A stretch of DNA of 64,000 nucleotides, taken from contig NZ_JAFHKI010000088.1 in NCBI RefSeq assembly GCF_016937615.1, positions 1-64,000 on the forward strand, in the 5' to 3' direction. Below are positions 7,607 through 16,950 of this stretch, one piece after another; position 1 is the stretch's first letter, and each line of letters opens with the position of its first letter. The translations under genes were made by a program, and so were the position numbers. A model generated the notes under the pieces. It was given only the letters and a program-made list of their open reading frames with translations, ran no database searches and was not told the DNA's origin. Source of the DNA: Pseudomonas lactucae (GTDB lineage: Bacteria > Pseudomonadota > Gammaproteobacteria > Pseudomonadales > Pseudomonadaceae).

Positions 7607-9466
7607 ATGACCTCAGTAAACCAGTTCTGGCGCCGGGCAAGACTGCCCCTGGCCGTCAGTCTCGCCTCTACGCTCGCCGGGCCCGCATTCGGCGTCAGTT
7701 TCAATATCGGTGAAATCGAGGGGAGTTTTGACTCCTCGCTTTCCGTGGGCGCCAGTTGGTCGACAGCCAAGCCCAACCAGGACCTGATCGGTGCCAACAA
7801 TGGCGGCAATGGTCTGTCCCAGACTTCCGACGACGGCCACTTGAATTTCAAACGCGGTGAAACGTTCTCGAAGATCTTCAAGGGGATTCACGACCTGGAA
7901 CTGAAGTACGGTGACACCGGCGTGTTTGTGCGTGGCAAGTACTGGTATGACTTCGAACTCAAGGATGAAAGTCGTGAGTTCAAAGACATCAGTGACAACA
8001 ACCGCAAAGAGGGCGCCAAGTCCTCTGGCGGGCAAATTCTCGATGCCTTCGTCTACCACAACTATGCGATCGCCGATCAGCCGGGCAGCGTGCGGTTTGG
8101 TAAGCAGGTAGTGAGCTGGGGCGAAAGTACCTTCATCGGTGGCGGCATCAACTCCATCAACCCGATTGACGTGTCCGCGTTCCGTCGTCCGGGTGCCGAG
8201 GTCAAGGAGGGCTTGATTCCGGTCAATATGTTCTATGTGTCGCAGACCTTGACCGATAACCTGTCGGCCGAAGCGTTTTATCAATTGGAATGGGACCAGA
8301 CGGTTACCGATAACTGCGGGACGTTCTTCTCGCAGCCGGACGTCATCTCTGATGGTTGCGATAACAACCTTCGGGTCTTGAGCAAGCGCTCGCGCATTTC
8401 GCCTCTGGCCTATCCAACCCTCAATGCTGTAGGGGTTAATGTGAACGAAGAGGGCGTGCTGGTGCGCCGTGGCCCCGACCGCGATGCGCGTGACAGCGGC
8501 CAGTTCGGCGTAGCGATGCACTACAACTTTGAACCGCTGGACACCGAGTTCGGCGCGTACTTCATGAACTATCACAGCCGTGCGCCGATTTTCAGTGCGC
8601 AGGGTGCGCCATCGTCGGCCTACACCCGACCTCTGGGCCCCTTGGCGGCATTACGCCCCGTGATCGTGGCAGGCAGCTCTAACTACTTTGTCGAATACCC
8701 GGAAGATATCCGCCTCTACGGCTTGAGCTTCTCCACCACGCTGCCTACGGGTACCGCATGGAGTGGTGAGTTGAGCTATCGGCCAAATGCCCCGGTGCAA
8801 CTGAGTACCACCGACATCCTTTATGCCGGCGTCACGCCGATTCCAGGTTTTGGCAATGCCTCGGTACTCAAAGGCTCGCCGGGTCAGGACCTGCATGGTT
8901 ACAACCGTAAGGAAGTCACCCAGTTCCAGACCACGTTCACACACTTCTTCGATCAGGTGATGGGCGCCAGCCGTTTGACCACGGTGGGTGAGATCGGGGT
9001 GACTCACGTGGGCGGTCTGGAAAGCAAATCCCAGGCACGTTATGGCCGTGACCCGGTGTTTGGTCCAGGCACGTTGCCGGGTGGTTTCTGTAATACGCTC
9101 AATAACTCGACCGCCGTCGGTGCCGGCCTGGGTAACGCCAACGGGCTCAATACCAACTGCAACAACGATGGCTTCACCACCGCCACTTCCTGGGGTTACC
9201 GCGCCCGTGCAATCTGGGAATACCCGGATGTCTTCTCGGGTGTGAACCTCAAGCCAAACGTGGCGTGGTCCCACGACGTCAAAGGTTACTCCCCGGGTCC
9301 TGGCGCCAACTTCGAAGAGGGGCGCAAGGCCGTCAGCCTGGGCGTGGATGCCGAATACCAGAACACCTACACCGCCAGCCTCAACTACACCAACTTCTTC
9401 GGTGGAGAATTCAGCACCGTGAATGACCGCGACTTCGTCGCTTTGAGCTTCGGCGCCAACTTCTAA
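7607..9466 (+). CDS. DUF1302 family outer-membrane protein
   Basis: 619-aa secreted protein. The N-terminus has a basic start, a hydrophobic core and a likely signal-peptidase site near GPAFG-VSF. The rest is rich in alternating polar/hydrophobic strands and ends in Phe (SFGANF), typical of an outer-membrane beta-barrel. DUF1302 proteins nearly always neighbour a DUF1329 protein, as here (43 bp spacing). They are thought to move hydrophobic compounds such as fatty acid esters across the outer membrane, but no biochemical function is established. The upstream acyl-CoA ligase supports a lipid-related role. Confidence 0.85.
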   Translation: MTSVNQFWRRARLPLAVSLASTLAGPAFGVSFNIGEIEGSFDSSLSVGASWSTAKPNQDLIGANNGGNGLSQTSDDGHLNFKRGETFSKIFKGIHDLELKYGDTGVFVRGKYWYDFELKDESREFKDISDNNRKEGAKSSGGQILDAFVYHNYAIADQPGSVRFGKQVVSWGESTFIGGGINSINPIDVSAFRRPGAEVKEGLIPVNMFYVSQTLTDNLSAEAFYQLEWDQTVTDNCGTFFSQPDVISDGCDNNLRVLSKRSRISPLAYPTLNAVGVNVNEEGVLVRRGPDRDARDSGQFGVAMHYNFEPLDTEFGAYFMNYHSRAPIFSAQGAPSSAYTRPLGPLAALRPVIVAGSSNYFVEYPEDIRLYGLSFSTTLPTGTAWSGELSYRPNAPVQLSTTDILYAGVTPIPGFGNASVLKGSPGQDLHGYNRKEVTQFQTTFTHFFDQVMGASRLTTVGEIGVTHVGGLESKSQARYGRDPVFGPGTLPGGFCNTLNNSTAVGAGLGNANGLNTNCNNDGFTTATSWGYRARAIWEYPDVFSGVNLKPNVAWSHDVKGYSPGPGANFEEGRKAVSLGVDAEYQNTYTASLNYTNFFGGEFSTVNDRDFVALSFGANF

Positions 9467-9509
9467 GCACATTTTTTCCAAGTTGCAGGCATTTCAGGAA
9501 GACCAGAAC

Positions 9510-10873
9510 ATGAAAATAACCAAAAGTCTGTTGCACGTGGGTGTGCTTGGGCTGTCGATCCTGGCGAGCAACGTCATGGCGGCAGTGTCGGCGGATGAAG
9601 CCGCCAAGCTGGGCACGACCCTGACGCCGATGGGCGCCGAAATGGCCGGTAACGCAGCCGGCACCATCCCGAAATGGTCGCCAATGGCGACAACGCCGGC
9701 GCTGTGGATGCCAGAGGCTTCCTGGCCAACCCTTACGCCAGTGAGCAACCGCAATTCACCATCACCGCGCAGAACGTCGAGCAGTACAAAGACAAGCTGG
9801 CGCCGGGGCAGTACGCGATGTTCAAGCGTTACCCGGAAACCTTCAAGATGCCGGTCTACCCGACCCATCGCGGCGCCACCGTGCCGGCCGAGGTGTTTGC
9901 CTCCATCAAGAAGAACGCCACCACCACCAACCTGGTGTCCGGCGGCAACGGCCTGGAAAACTTTGAGACCGCCGTGCCGTTTCCGATCCCGAAAAGCGGG
10001 GTCGAAGTCATCTGGAACCACATCACCCGTTATCGCGGCGGCAGTGTGACCCGTCTGGTCACCCAGGCCACGCCGCAAACCAACGGTTCCTACAGCCTGG
10101 TGTACTTCCGCGACCAGTTCGTGTTCCGCGACAAGATGAAGGATTTCGACCCGAAAAATCCGGGCAACATCCTGTTCTACTTCAAGCAGCAAGTGACCGC
10201 GCCGGCACGTCTGGCCGGCGGTGTGCTGCTGGTGCACGAAACCCTGGACCAGGTTAAGGAACCGCGTTCGGCGTGGGTCTACAACGCCGGCCAGCGCCGT
10301 GTGCGCCGTGCGCCGCAAGTGTCCTATGACGGTCCGGGTACCGCCGCCGACGGCCTGCGTACCTCCGACAACCTCGACATGTACAACGGTGCGCCGGACC
10401 GCTACGACTGGAAACTGGAAGGCAAGAAGGAAATCTACATCGCCTCCAACAGCTACAAGATCGACGATCCGAAGCTCAAGTACGCCGATATCATCAAGGC
10501 TGGCCACATCAACCAGGACCTCACGCGTTATGAGCTGCGCCGCGTCTGGCATGTGGTCGCCACCTTGAAGGAAGGCCAGCGTCATATCTATGCCAAGCGT
10601 GACTTCTACATCGACGAAGACACCTGGCAAGCCGCGGTGATCGATCACTACGACGGTCGCGGTCAACTGTGGCGCGTCGCCGAAGCCCATGGCGAGAACT
10701 ACTATGACAAGCAAGTGCCGTGGTACGCGCTGGAAACGCTCTACGACCTGCAGTCCGGCCGCTACCTTGCCCTGGGCATGAAGAACGAAGAGAAGCAGGC
10801 CTATGACTTCGGCTTCACCGCCACCACCAGCGACTTCACTCCGGCGGCCCTGCGCCAGGATGGCGTTCGCTAA
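9510..10873 (+). CDS. DUF1329 family periplasmic protein (LolA/LolB-like fold), frameshifted as read
   Basis: The N-terminal frame starts at ATG 9510 with signal peptide MKITKSLLHVGVLGLSILAS ending near VMA-AVS. It is lost after GTIPKWS near 9677. The rest (NGDNAGAVDARGFL onward) continues one frame over to the stop at 10873. A single lost base restores a 454-aa protein, the normal family length. DUF1329 proteins resemble the LolA/LolB lipoprotein-carrier fold and pair with DUF1302 barrels, presumably as a periplasmic carrier for a hydrophobic ligand. A sequence error is likelier than a pseudogene, since the remainder is undamaged. Confidence 0.82.
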
Positions 10874-10890
10874 ACGACAGCTGTAACCCA

Positions 10891-10980
10891 ATGTGGGAGG
10901 GGGTTTGCCCCCGATACCGGTGTGACAGTCGGCATAGGCATTGACTGAACCACCGGTATCGGTAGCAAGCCCTCTCCCAC
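10891..10980. repeat. REPIN: two inverted REP palindromes
   Basis: ATGTGGGAGGGGGTTTGCCC (10891-10910) and the inverted copy GGTAGCAAGCCCTCTCCCAC (10961-10980) flank CCGATACCGG and its partner CCGGTATCGG, so the whole can fold into one hairpin. It lies between the DUF1329 stop and the LuxR gene. Confidence 0.88.
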
Positions 10981-11115
10981 TTTTTGTTGGTTACGATATT
11001 TTTTGTCGCAGTTCTTTTTCAGGCAAATGTTGCAAAGATCTACAAAGCGGCGGCTTTTACCGCTAGTCTGCGGACATCTGCAATGCCGACAACAGCCTTC
11101 TACAAGAGCCCGGCG

Positions 11116-13845
11116 ATGACTGATCTGTCCCGAATCCAAGGGCCTGCCAGTGCGGTAATCCCGACCCTGGAAGGTCGCTTCTACAGGCCTCCGCTGCCTG
11201 ACGGCTACGTGCCGCGTCCGCGGCTGTGCGAACGGCTGCGCGCCGGGCTGGAGGGGCGATTGTTGCTGGTCAGCGCACCGGCGGGGTTCGGCAAGAGTTC
11301 GCTGGCGGTGGAGTTCTGCCAGAGCCTGCCGGGCCACTGGCAAAACCTGTGGTTGGGTCTGAGCCCTCGGGACAATGACCCGGGACGTTTTCTCGAGCGC
11401 CTGCTCGAAGGCGTGCAGCAGTACTTCCCACGCGTCGGCGCCCAGTCCCTGGGCCTGCTGAAAATGCGTCAGCGTCACCAACCCTTTGCTTTTGAAGAAT
11501 GGCTCGATGGTCTGCTCGATGAGCTGACCGAGCACCTGTCCATCCAGGCTCCGCTGTTGCTGGTACTGGATGACTATCACCTGGCCCAGGGCCCGGTGCT
11601 GGACCGTTGCCTGCAATTTTTCCTCAATCATCTGCCTGACGGGCTGCTGGTACTGGTCACCAGTCGCCAGCGTCCGGACTGGCACCTGGCGCGCTTGCGC
11701 CTGTCGCGGCATTTGCTGGAGTTGCACGAGCAGGACCTGCGCCTCACCCATGCCGAATCCCTGGCGCTGCTGGACCGCCACAGCAGCTCCCTGAAGGGCG
11801 AGGCCCTCGACAACCTGATCCGTCGCAGTGAAGGCTGGGTCGCCGGCCTGCGCTTCTGGTTGCTGGCGGCTTCCGAGGCCGGTAGTGAAGGCGCCTTGCC
11901 GCAAAGCCTGCACGGTGGGGAAGGGCTGATCCGTGACTATCTGCTCGAAGAAGTGATCGACTGTCTGCCATCCGAAGTGCAGGCGTTCCTGTTCGACACC
12001 GCCCCCCAGGAGCGCTTTTGCAGCGAGCTGTGCGACGCGGTGCGCGAAGCCCATGACAGCGCCGAAATCCTGCGCTACCTGCAAGCCCATCAAGTCTTTT
12101 TGGTGCCGCTGGACGAGCAGGGCCACTGGTACCGCTATCACCATTTATTCTCCGACCTGCTACGTACCCGGCGCGCCAGCAGTAATGTGCTGCCGGCCGC
12201 GAGTTTGCACCTGCGCGCCTGCCGCTGGTTCAATGCCCAGGGCTTGATCGATGAGGCGGTGGAGCAGGCACTGCGCGCCGGCCACCTCGACGTGGCGGCG
12301 AACCTGGTACAAAACCTCTCCGAAGAACAACTGCTGGCCGAACAGAACGTCGGCATGCTGCTGCGTTGGAAAATGGACCTGCCCGACAGCCTGCTGATCA
12401 GCACGCCGCGTCTGATCGTGCTGTACAGCTGGGCGCTTGGGCTGGCTTGCCAGCTGGATGCGGCGCAAGAGTTGTCCGCCTACCTCAGCCGCTTCCTGCC
12501 GGCGCCGTCGGCTACCGCACAGAAGTCGATGCTGGCCCAATGGCTCGCGCTGAGCGGCATCATCGCCCGGGGCCGGGGCGACCGAGAGTTGACCTTGCGC
12601 TATTGCAGCGAAGCCCTGGAAAGTCTGCCGCAGCGGCGCTACGGCCAGCGCCTGGTTTGCCTCTCGACGCTGTCCAACCTCGCCATCGCCGATGGCGACT
12701 TGTGGCGCGCCCGTGGTTTGAACCGCGAGTCCCTGGAACTGGCGCAGCGCGTCGGTAACCCGCTGTTCGAGGCCCTGGCCCATTACGACCGTGCGCGGGT
12801 CTTGCAGGCGCGGGGTGAAATCCTGCGGGCCCTGGATGAAGTGCGTCAGGGTCTGCAACGCCTGCACGGCCTGGCGCCGCAGCGGCTGTATGCAGTGCGT
12901 GCCCGCCTCTCGCTTTACGAAGGCTATTTGCTGTTGATGCGCAACCAGTCCGACGCCGGTCTTGCCCTCCTGCGTGCCGGCCTGGCCGAGGCGCGCGCCT
13001 GCCGCGACATCAGCGTGCTGATCGGCCATTGCGTGATCGCCAGCTTCGAAGGGCGGCGCGGCGACTTTCCCACGGCCTTCGCCGAACTGGCCGAGGCGGA
13101 GCGTTTGATGCACATCTGGGATGTGCCGCCGATCTACTACCTGGCGATGATTACCCTGATCAAATGCGAGCTGTGGCTGGCCCAGGGCCGCACCGACCTG
13201 GCCGATGCCTGGTTGACGCGGCTGGGGCAGACCTACAATGGCGAGCACGCCGCCGCGGCGCCAGAATTTCACCCGCACCTGCCGCAGCATATCGGACTGC
13301 AACAAGCCGCACTCGACGCCGTCCGGCATCAGCCCGAAGCGGCACTCCAACGACTTGAAGAACTGGCGCAACACGCCCATCACAGCGGGCGCCAGATGAT
13401 CGCGCTGCTGGCGCTGACTCAATTGGCGCAGCTTCTGCTGCTGGGAGGGCAGGAGGCCAAGGCTCGGCCGGTATTGGCGCGAGCCCTTGAGGCTGGCGCG
13501 GGAGGGGCGCTGCAACCCTTTCAGCGCCTGCTGGACGGCCACCCGGACTGGATGCGCGAGCAACTGAGTAAAGACCCGCAAGGCCTGCTGAACCAAAGCC
13601 TGTTGGCGCTGTTGCCGGCGGGGGAGCAGATCGGGACCTCGACCGTCCACGAAACCCTGAGCGTGCGCGAGCTGGCCGTCCTGCAACTGATCGCCGAAGG
13701 CTGTTCCAACCAGGAAATCAGCAACCGTTTGTTTATTTCCCTGCACACGGTCAAGACCCACGCCAGCCATATCAACAGCAAGCTGGGCGTGGAGCGACGT
13801 ACCCAGGCGGTGGCGCGGGCGCAGGAGTTGAGGTTGATTGGTTAG
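11116..13845 (+). CDS. MalT-like LuxR family ATP-dependent transcriptional activator
   Basis: 909 aa from ATG 11116, close to E. coli MalT (901). It is a STAND-type regulator: an N-terminal P-loop (SAPAGFGKSSLA, about residues 53-64), Walker B-like LLVLDDYH, a middle helical repeat region that likely senses an inducer, and a C-terminal LuxR HTH (ELAVLQLIAEGCSNQEISNR, then HTVKTHASHINSKLGV). Upstream in-frame ATGs (10984, 11083) overlap the REPIN and leader, so 11116 is preferred. Its place after the ligase/DUF1302/DUF1329 genes suggests it activates them in response to a lipid-derived or ester-derived signal; this is inference. Confidence 0.88.
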   Translation: MTDLSRIQGPASAVIPTLEGRFYRPPLPDGYVPRPRLCERLRAGLEGRLLLVSAPAGFGKSSLAVEFCQSLPGHWQNLWLGLSPRDNDPGRFLERLLEGVQQYFPRVGAQSLGLLKMRQRHQPFAFEEWLDGLLDELTEHLSIQAPLLLVLDDYHLAQGPVLDRCLQFFLNHLPDGLLVLVTSRQRPDWHLARLRLSRHLLELHEQDLRLTHAESLALLDRHSSSLKGEALDNLIRRSEGWVAGLRFWLLAASEAGSEGALPQSLHGGEGLIRDYLLEEVIDCLPSEVQAFLFDTAPQERFCSELCDAVREAHDSAEILRYLQAHQVFLVPLDEQGHWYRYHHLFSDLLRTRRASSNVLPAASLHLRACRWFNAQGLIDEAVEQALRAGHLDVAANLVQNLSEEQLLAEQNVGMLLRWKMDLPDSLLISTPRLIVLYSWALGLACQLDAAQELSAYLSRFLPAPSATAQKSMLAQWLALSGIIARGRGDRELTLRYCSEALESLPQRRYGQRLVCLSTLSNLAIADGDLWRARGLNRESLELAQRVGNPLFEALAHYDRARVLQARGEILRALDEVRQGLQRLHGLAPQRLYAVRARLSLYEGYLLLMRNQSDAGLALLRAGLAEARACRDISVLIGHCVIASFEGRRGDFPTAFAELAEAERLMHIWDVPPIYYLAMITLIKCELWLAQGRTDLADAWLTRLGQTYNGEHAAAAPEFHPHLPQHIGLQQAALDAVRHQPEAALQRLEELAQHAHHSGRQMIALLALTQLAQLLLLGGQEAKARPVLARALEAGAGGALQPFQRLLDGHPDWMREQLSKDPQGLLNQSLLALLPAGEQIGTSTVHETLSVRELAVLQLIAEGCSNQEISNRLFISLHTVKTHASHINSKLGVERRTQAVARAQELRLIG

Positions 13846-13873
13846 CGCCTTAAGGACGTGACGAGCCGGCTTT

Positions 13874-13911
13874 TGTGGTGAGCGAGCTTGCTCGCGCTGG
13901 ACCGCGAAGCA
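13874..13911. repeat. REP-like palindrome (second type)
   Basis: GTGGTGAGCGAGCTTGCTCGCGCTGG carries the core GCGAGC-TT-GCTCGC. This is a different Pseudomonas REP family from the GTGGGAGGGGG type. It lies in the intergenic region between the LuxR and MBL genes. Confidence 0.6.
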
Positions 13912-13989
13912 GTTCGGTCTGCTTTATAGTGCAAGTATTCTGGCGATATTCGCCTGGGAAACCCAATCGACTTGCACAGAGGCCCATTT

Positions 13990-14634
13990 ATGACGACCGC
14001 AAAGCCGGCCCTTATCCGCGAAACCTTTCCCGTCGGCCCTTTGCAGTGCAACTGCACCATCATCGGCGATCCCATCACCAAAAAAGCCATTGTTGTCGAC
14101 CCAGGTGGTAACCATGAACTGATCCTGGCCCGTCTCGACGCCTTGGGCTTGAAGGTAGTCAGCATCATCCATACCCACGCCCATCTGGATCATTTCCTCG
14201 CTTCCGGTCAGTTGAAAGAAAAAACCGGCGCCGCCCTGCACCTGCACAAGGACGACCAATTTCTGTGGGACAACCTGGAAATGCAATGCCAGATGTTTCG
14301 CGTGCCTTATACGCCGGTACCGTCTCCGGACCGCTGGCTGGAAGATGACGAAGAGTTGGCCTGCGGCTGCGGTGTCGCGTTGCACACACCGGGTCACACA
14401 CCCGGCTCGATGAGTTTCTGGTTTGCCGATGCCCAGCTGCTGATTGCCGGCGACACATTGTTCCGGCGTGGCGTAGGACGTACGGATCTGTGGGGCGGCG
14501 ACCAGGCGACCATCGTGCGCTCGATCAAGCAGCGCCTCTACACACTGGACGAGGGCGCCACGGTGGTGACGGGGCATGGGCCCGATACGCGGCTGGGTGA
14601 TGAAATGCGTGAGAACCCGTTTGTGCGGGCGTGA
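13990..14634 (+). CDS. MBL-fold metallo-hydrolase (YcbL/glyoxalase II-like)
   Basis: 214-aa soluble metallo-beta-lactamase-fold hydrolase. The metal-binding signature is HTHAHLDH, followed by HTPGHTPGSMSFW, the Asp in LIAGDTLF and a C-terminal VTGHGPDT. This combination matches the YcbL-like group, a type II glyoxalase subgroup that may hydrolyse S-lactoylglutathione or related thioesters. ATG 13990 (MTTAKPALIRETFP) was chosen over 13972 because it is the conserved start in similar proteins. No operon partner is evident. Confidence 0.88.
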   Translation: MTTAKPALIRETFPVGPLQCNCTIIGDPITKKAIVVDPGGNHELILARLDALGLKVVSIIHTHAHLDHFLASGQLKEKTGAALHLHKDDQFLWDNLEMQCQMFRVPYTPVPSPDRWLEDDEELACGCGVALHTPGHTPGSMSFWFADAQLLIAGDTLFRRGVGRTDLWGGDQATIVRSIKQRLYTLDEGATVVTGHGPDTRLGDEMRENPFVRA

Positions 14635-14845
14635 AGGGCGAGCAGGCAACCTGTTGTAGCAAAAACACAGGTCGCGTTCAGCGTGGGTCTGCTACGGTTT
14701 CTACAGCAACGGCAAGCCGGAATGTTTTGTTACAGCTCGGGACGCGCCAACGGAATCTTTGCCGTTTGTCGCGTTCCAAACTCGGCACAGGTCCATTGCC
14801 AATTGTCCTCTGCACCACAGAATGCAAAAGTAGGAGCTCACCTTA

Positions 14846-15616
14846 ATGTTCACTCCGCGTCGTCTGCTTGTTGTCGCTACCGCCGTAGCCCTGTTGTCCG
14901 GCTGCGCTTCACCTAATCCTTATGACGGCAGCCAGGGACAGGCGAATAATGAATCCAGCGGCATGAGCAAAACCGCCAAGTACGGCGGCCTCGGTGCCCT
15001 GGCCGGTGCGTTGGCCGGTGCCGCCATCGACCATAACAACCGTGGCAAGGGCGCGTTGATCGGCGCAGTCGTCGCCGGTGCCGGCGCTGCCGGTTATGGC
15101 TACTACGCCGATCAGCAAGAGAAGAAACTGCGTGAAAGCATGGCCAATACCGGTGTGGAAGTGCAGCGCCAGGGTGACCAGATCAAGCTGATCATGCCGG
15201 GTAACATCACCTTCGCTACCAATTCGGACGCAATCTCCAGCAGCTTCTACCAGCCGCTGAACAATCTGGCCAACTCCCTCAAGCAGTTCAACCAGAATAC
15301 GATCCAGATCGTTGGCTACACCGACAGCACCGGCAGTCGCCAATTGAACATGGACCTGTCCCAGCGTCGCGCCCAGAGCGTGGCCAACTACCTGACTTCC
15401 CAAGGCGTGAGCCCGACCAACCTGAGCGCCCGTGGTGCCGGCCCGGATAACCCGATTGCCAGCAATGCCGACGTCAACGGTCGTGCGCAGAACCGTCGCG
15501 TAGAGGTCAACCTCGGCCCGATCCCAGGCCAGCAGTACGGCCAGCCGTCGGGCCAGCAGCAGGCACCTCAGCAAAACAACCAGTTCCAGGGCAATCCATA
15601 CCAGCAGTACCAATAA
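14846..15616 (+). CDS. OmpA family lipoprotein (YiaD-like)
   Basis: 256-aa outer-membrane lipoprotein. Signal peptide with lipobox LLSGC. A glycine-zipper segment follows (GGLGALAGALAGAAI, then GALIGAVVAGAGAAGYG, about residues 50-90). Then an OmpA-like peptidoglycan-binding domain (about 110-230) with TNSDAIS, VGYTDSTGSRQLN and NRRVEV. The C-terminal tail is rich in Gln and Pro. It probably tethers the outer membrane to peptidoglycan. TAGGAGCT precedes the ATG. A strong terminator follows 15 bp after the stop. Confidence 0.9.
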   Translation: MFTPRRLLVVATAVALLSGCASPNPYDGSQGQANNESSGMSKTAKYGGLGALAGALAGAAIDHNNRGKGALIGAVVAGAGAAGYGYYADQQEKKLRESMANTGVEVQRQGDQIKLIMPGNITFATNSDAISSSFYQPLNNLANSLKQFNQNTIQIVGYTDSTGSRQLNMDLSQRRAQSVANYLTSQGVSPTNLSARGAGPDNPIASNADVNGRAQNRRVEVNLGPIPGQQYGQPSGQQQAPQQNNQFQGNPYQQYQ

Positions 15617-15628
15617 ACCCTGGCCACT

Positions 15629-15672
15629 AAAAAGGGCGCCGTGCAGTCAATGCACGGCGCCCTTTTTTTTGT
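15629..15672 (+). terminator. Rho-independent terminator, probably bidirectional
   Basis: The stem AAAGGGCGCCGTGCA (15631-15645) pairs perfectly with 15651-15665 around a five-base loop and is followed by eight T's. The A run on the left gives a shorter T run on the other strand, so it can also end the convergent BON/gmhA/yraN/lpoA transcript. Confidence 0.92.
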
Positions 15673-15686
15673 GGCTGTCGGTTACA

Positions 15687-16268
15687 TCAATCGATGTATT
15701 CGAACACCTTCACGATCTTCTGCACGCCGGACACGCCCTGTACCAGGTTGGCGGCGCGAGTGGCTTCGGCCTGGGTCAGCAGGCCCATCAGGTAAACGAT
15801 GCCGTTATCGGTCACGACCTTGATGCGCGAGCCGGGAATCGCATTGTCGGTCAGCATCTGCGCCTTGATCTTGGTCGTCAGCAAGGCATCGTTGCTGATG
15901 GCCAGCAGGGTGATCGGCTCCATGACCTGTAATTCGTTATGGACCTTCTTGACCCGCTGCACGGCCGAGGCGGCTTGTTCGGCCTGGGCCTTGAGGTCGG
16001 CGCGTGGTGTCTGGCCAGCCAGCAGCACCACACCGTTGAAGCTGGTCACGACGATGCGCGAAGCACCGTTGCCCAAATCCGTGGCGGCCTTGGCAACGTT
16101 GACTTCAACCTTGGTTTCGATCAACGAGTCGTCGATCTTGCTGCCGAAGGTACGGGTGCCCTTGTCGTCCTGAATAGGGGAGTCACGCGTCGCGGTGATT
16201 GCCGTGCTGCAGCCGCTGATGGCAAGGCACAGCGTAATGGCCATGAGACTGAGGCGGTTAACGGTCAT
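15687..16268 (-). CDS. BON domain lipoprotein (DolP/YraP-like)
   Basis: 193-aa outer-membrane lipoprotein: signal peptide with lipobox AISGC, then two BON domains (about residues 45-115 and 125-190). Each has the GVVxLxG-type strand (FNGVVLLAG and NGIVYLMG). DolP maintains outer-membrane integrity and marks phospholipid-rich division-site membrane in E. coli. The start overlaps the gmhA stop (ATGA type), so it is the last gene of lpoA-yraN-gmhA-BON, the same order as in enterobacteria. Confidence 0.88.
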   Translation of the reverse strand: MTVNRLSLMAITLCLAISGCSTAITATRDSPIQDDKGTRTFGSKIDDSLIETKVEVNVAKAATDLGNGASRIVVTSFNGVVLLAGQTPRADLKAQAEQAASAVQRVKKVHNELQVMEPITLLAISNDALLTTKIKAQMLTDNAIPGSRIKVVTDNGIVYLMGLLTQAEATRAANLVQGVSGVQKIVKVFEYID

Positions 16269-16858
16269 TCTTCACTCCCGAACAGTTGGCTGTCGATCAG
16301 ATCGCACAGGCAGTGGATCGTCAGCAGGTGGACTTCCTGAATACGTGCAGTGACATTGGCCGGGACGCGAATCTCCACATCTTCGGGCAGCAGCAGCGAG
16401 GCCATGCCGCCGCCGTCGCGTCCGGTCAATGCTACGACAATCATTTCGCGATCATGTGCGGCCTGGATCGCTTGAATAATGTTCGCCGAATTGCCGCTGG
16501 TGGAAATCGCCAGCAGCACATCGCCCGGTTGGCCCAAGGCGCGGATCTGTTTGGAGAAAATTTCGTTGTAGCTGTAGTCGTTGGCGATCGAGGTGATCGT
16601 CGACGAATCGGTGGTCAAGGCAATGGCCGGCAGGCTCGGGCGTTCACGCTCGAAGCGATTGAGCAGCTCGGAGGAAAAATGCTGGGCGTCGCCGGCCGAA
16701 CCGCCGTTGCCGCAGGAAAGCATTTTGCCTTCGTTGAGCAAGGCGTTGACCATGACTTGGCTGGCTTGCTCGATGTGCGGTGCAAGTACGTCCATCGCCT
16801 GTTGCTTGGTGTCGATGCTGGCCTGGAATAGCTGGCGAATTCGGGATTGCATGTCCAT
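16265..16858 (-). CDS. gmhA: Phosphoheptose isomerase GmhA (SIS domain; DiaA-related)
   Basis: 197-aa SIS-domain protein. GmhA converts sedoheptulose 7-phosphate to D-glycero-D-manno-heptose 7-phosphate for LPS core synthesis. Visible motifs are GNGGSAGDAQHFSSEL (with the catalytic-region Glu), STSGNSANII and EVHLLTIHCLCD (with the catalytic-region His). E. coli DiaA, a replication-initiation regulator, is the closest paralog and sits in this same yraN-diaA-dolP context, so a DiaA-like role cannot be excluded. Start MDMQSRIRQLF at 16858 or two codons later. Confidence 0.85.
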   Translation of the reverse strand: MDMQSRIRQLFQASIDTKQQAMDVLAPHIEQASQVMVNALLNEGKMLSCGNGGSAGDAQHFSSELLNRFERERPSLPAIALTTDSSTITSIANDYSYNEIFSKQIRALGQPGDVLLAISTSGNSANIIQAIQAAHDREMIVVALTGRDGGGMASLLLPEDVEIRVPANVTARIQEVHLLTIHCLCDLIDSQLFGSEE

Positions 16859-16950
16859 CTGTGTGACCTTAAGTAGCGCGGCTATTTGGCACAGGAATGT
16901 GCAGCCCGCAAAGCAAAGAGCAAAAGTGTGTGGTGAAAATGTCCGGCGAA

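Noticed and set aside
12160..13770. A 536-codon minus-strand frame inside the LuxR gene
   Set aside because: Shadow frame; the plus-strand protein carries a clear P-loop and LuxR HTH.
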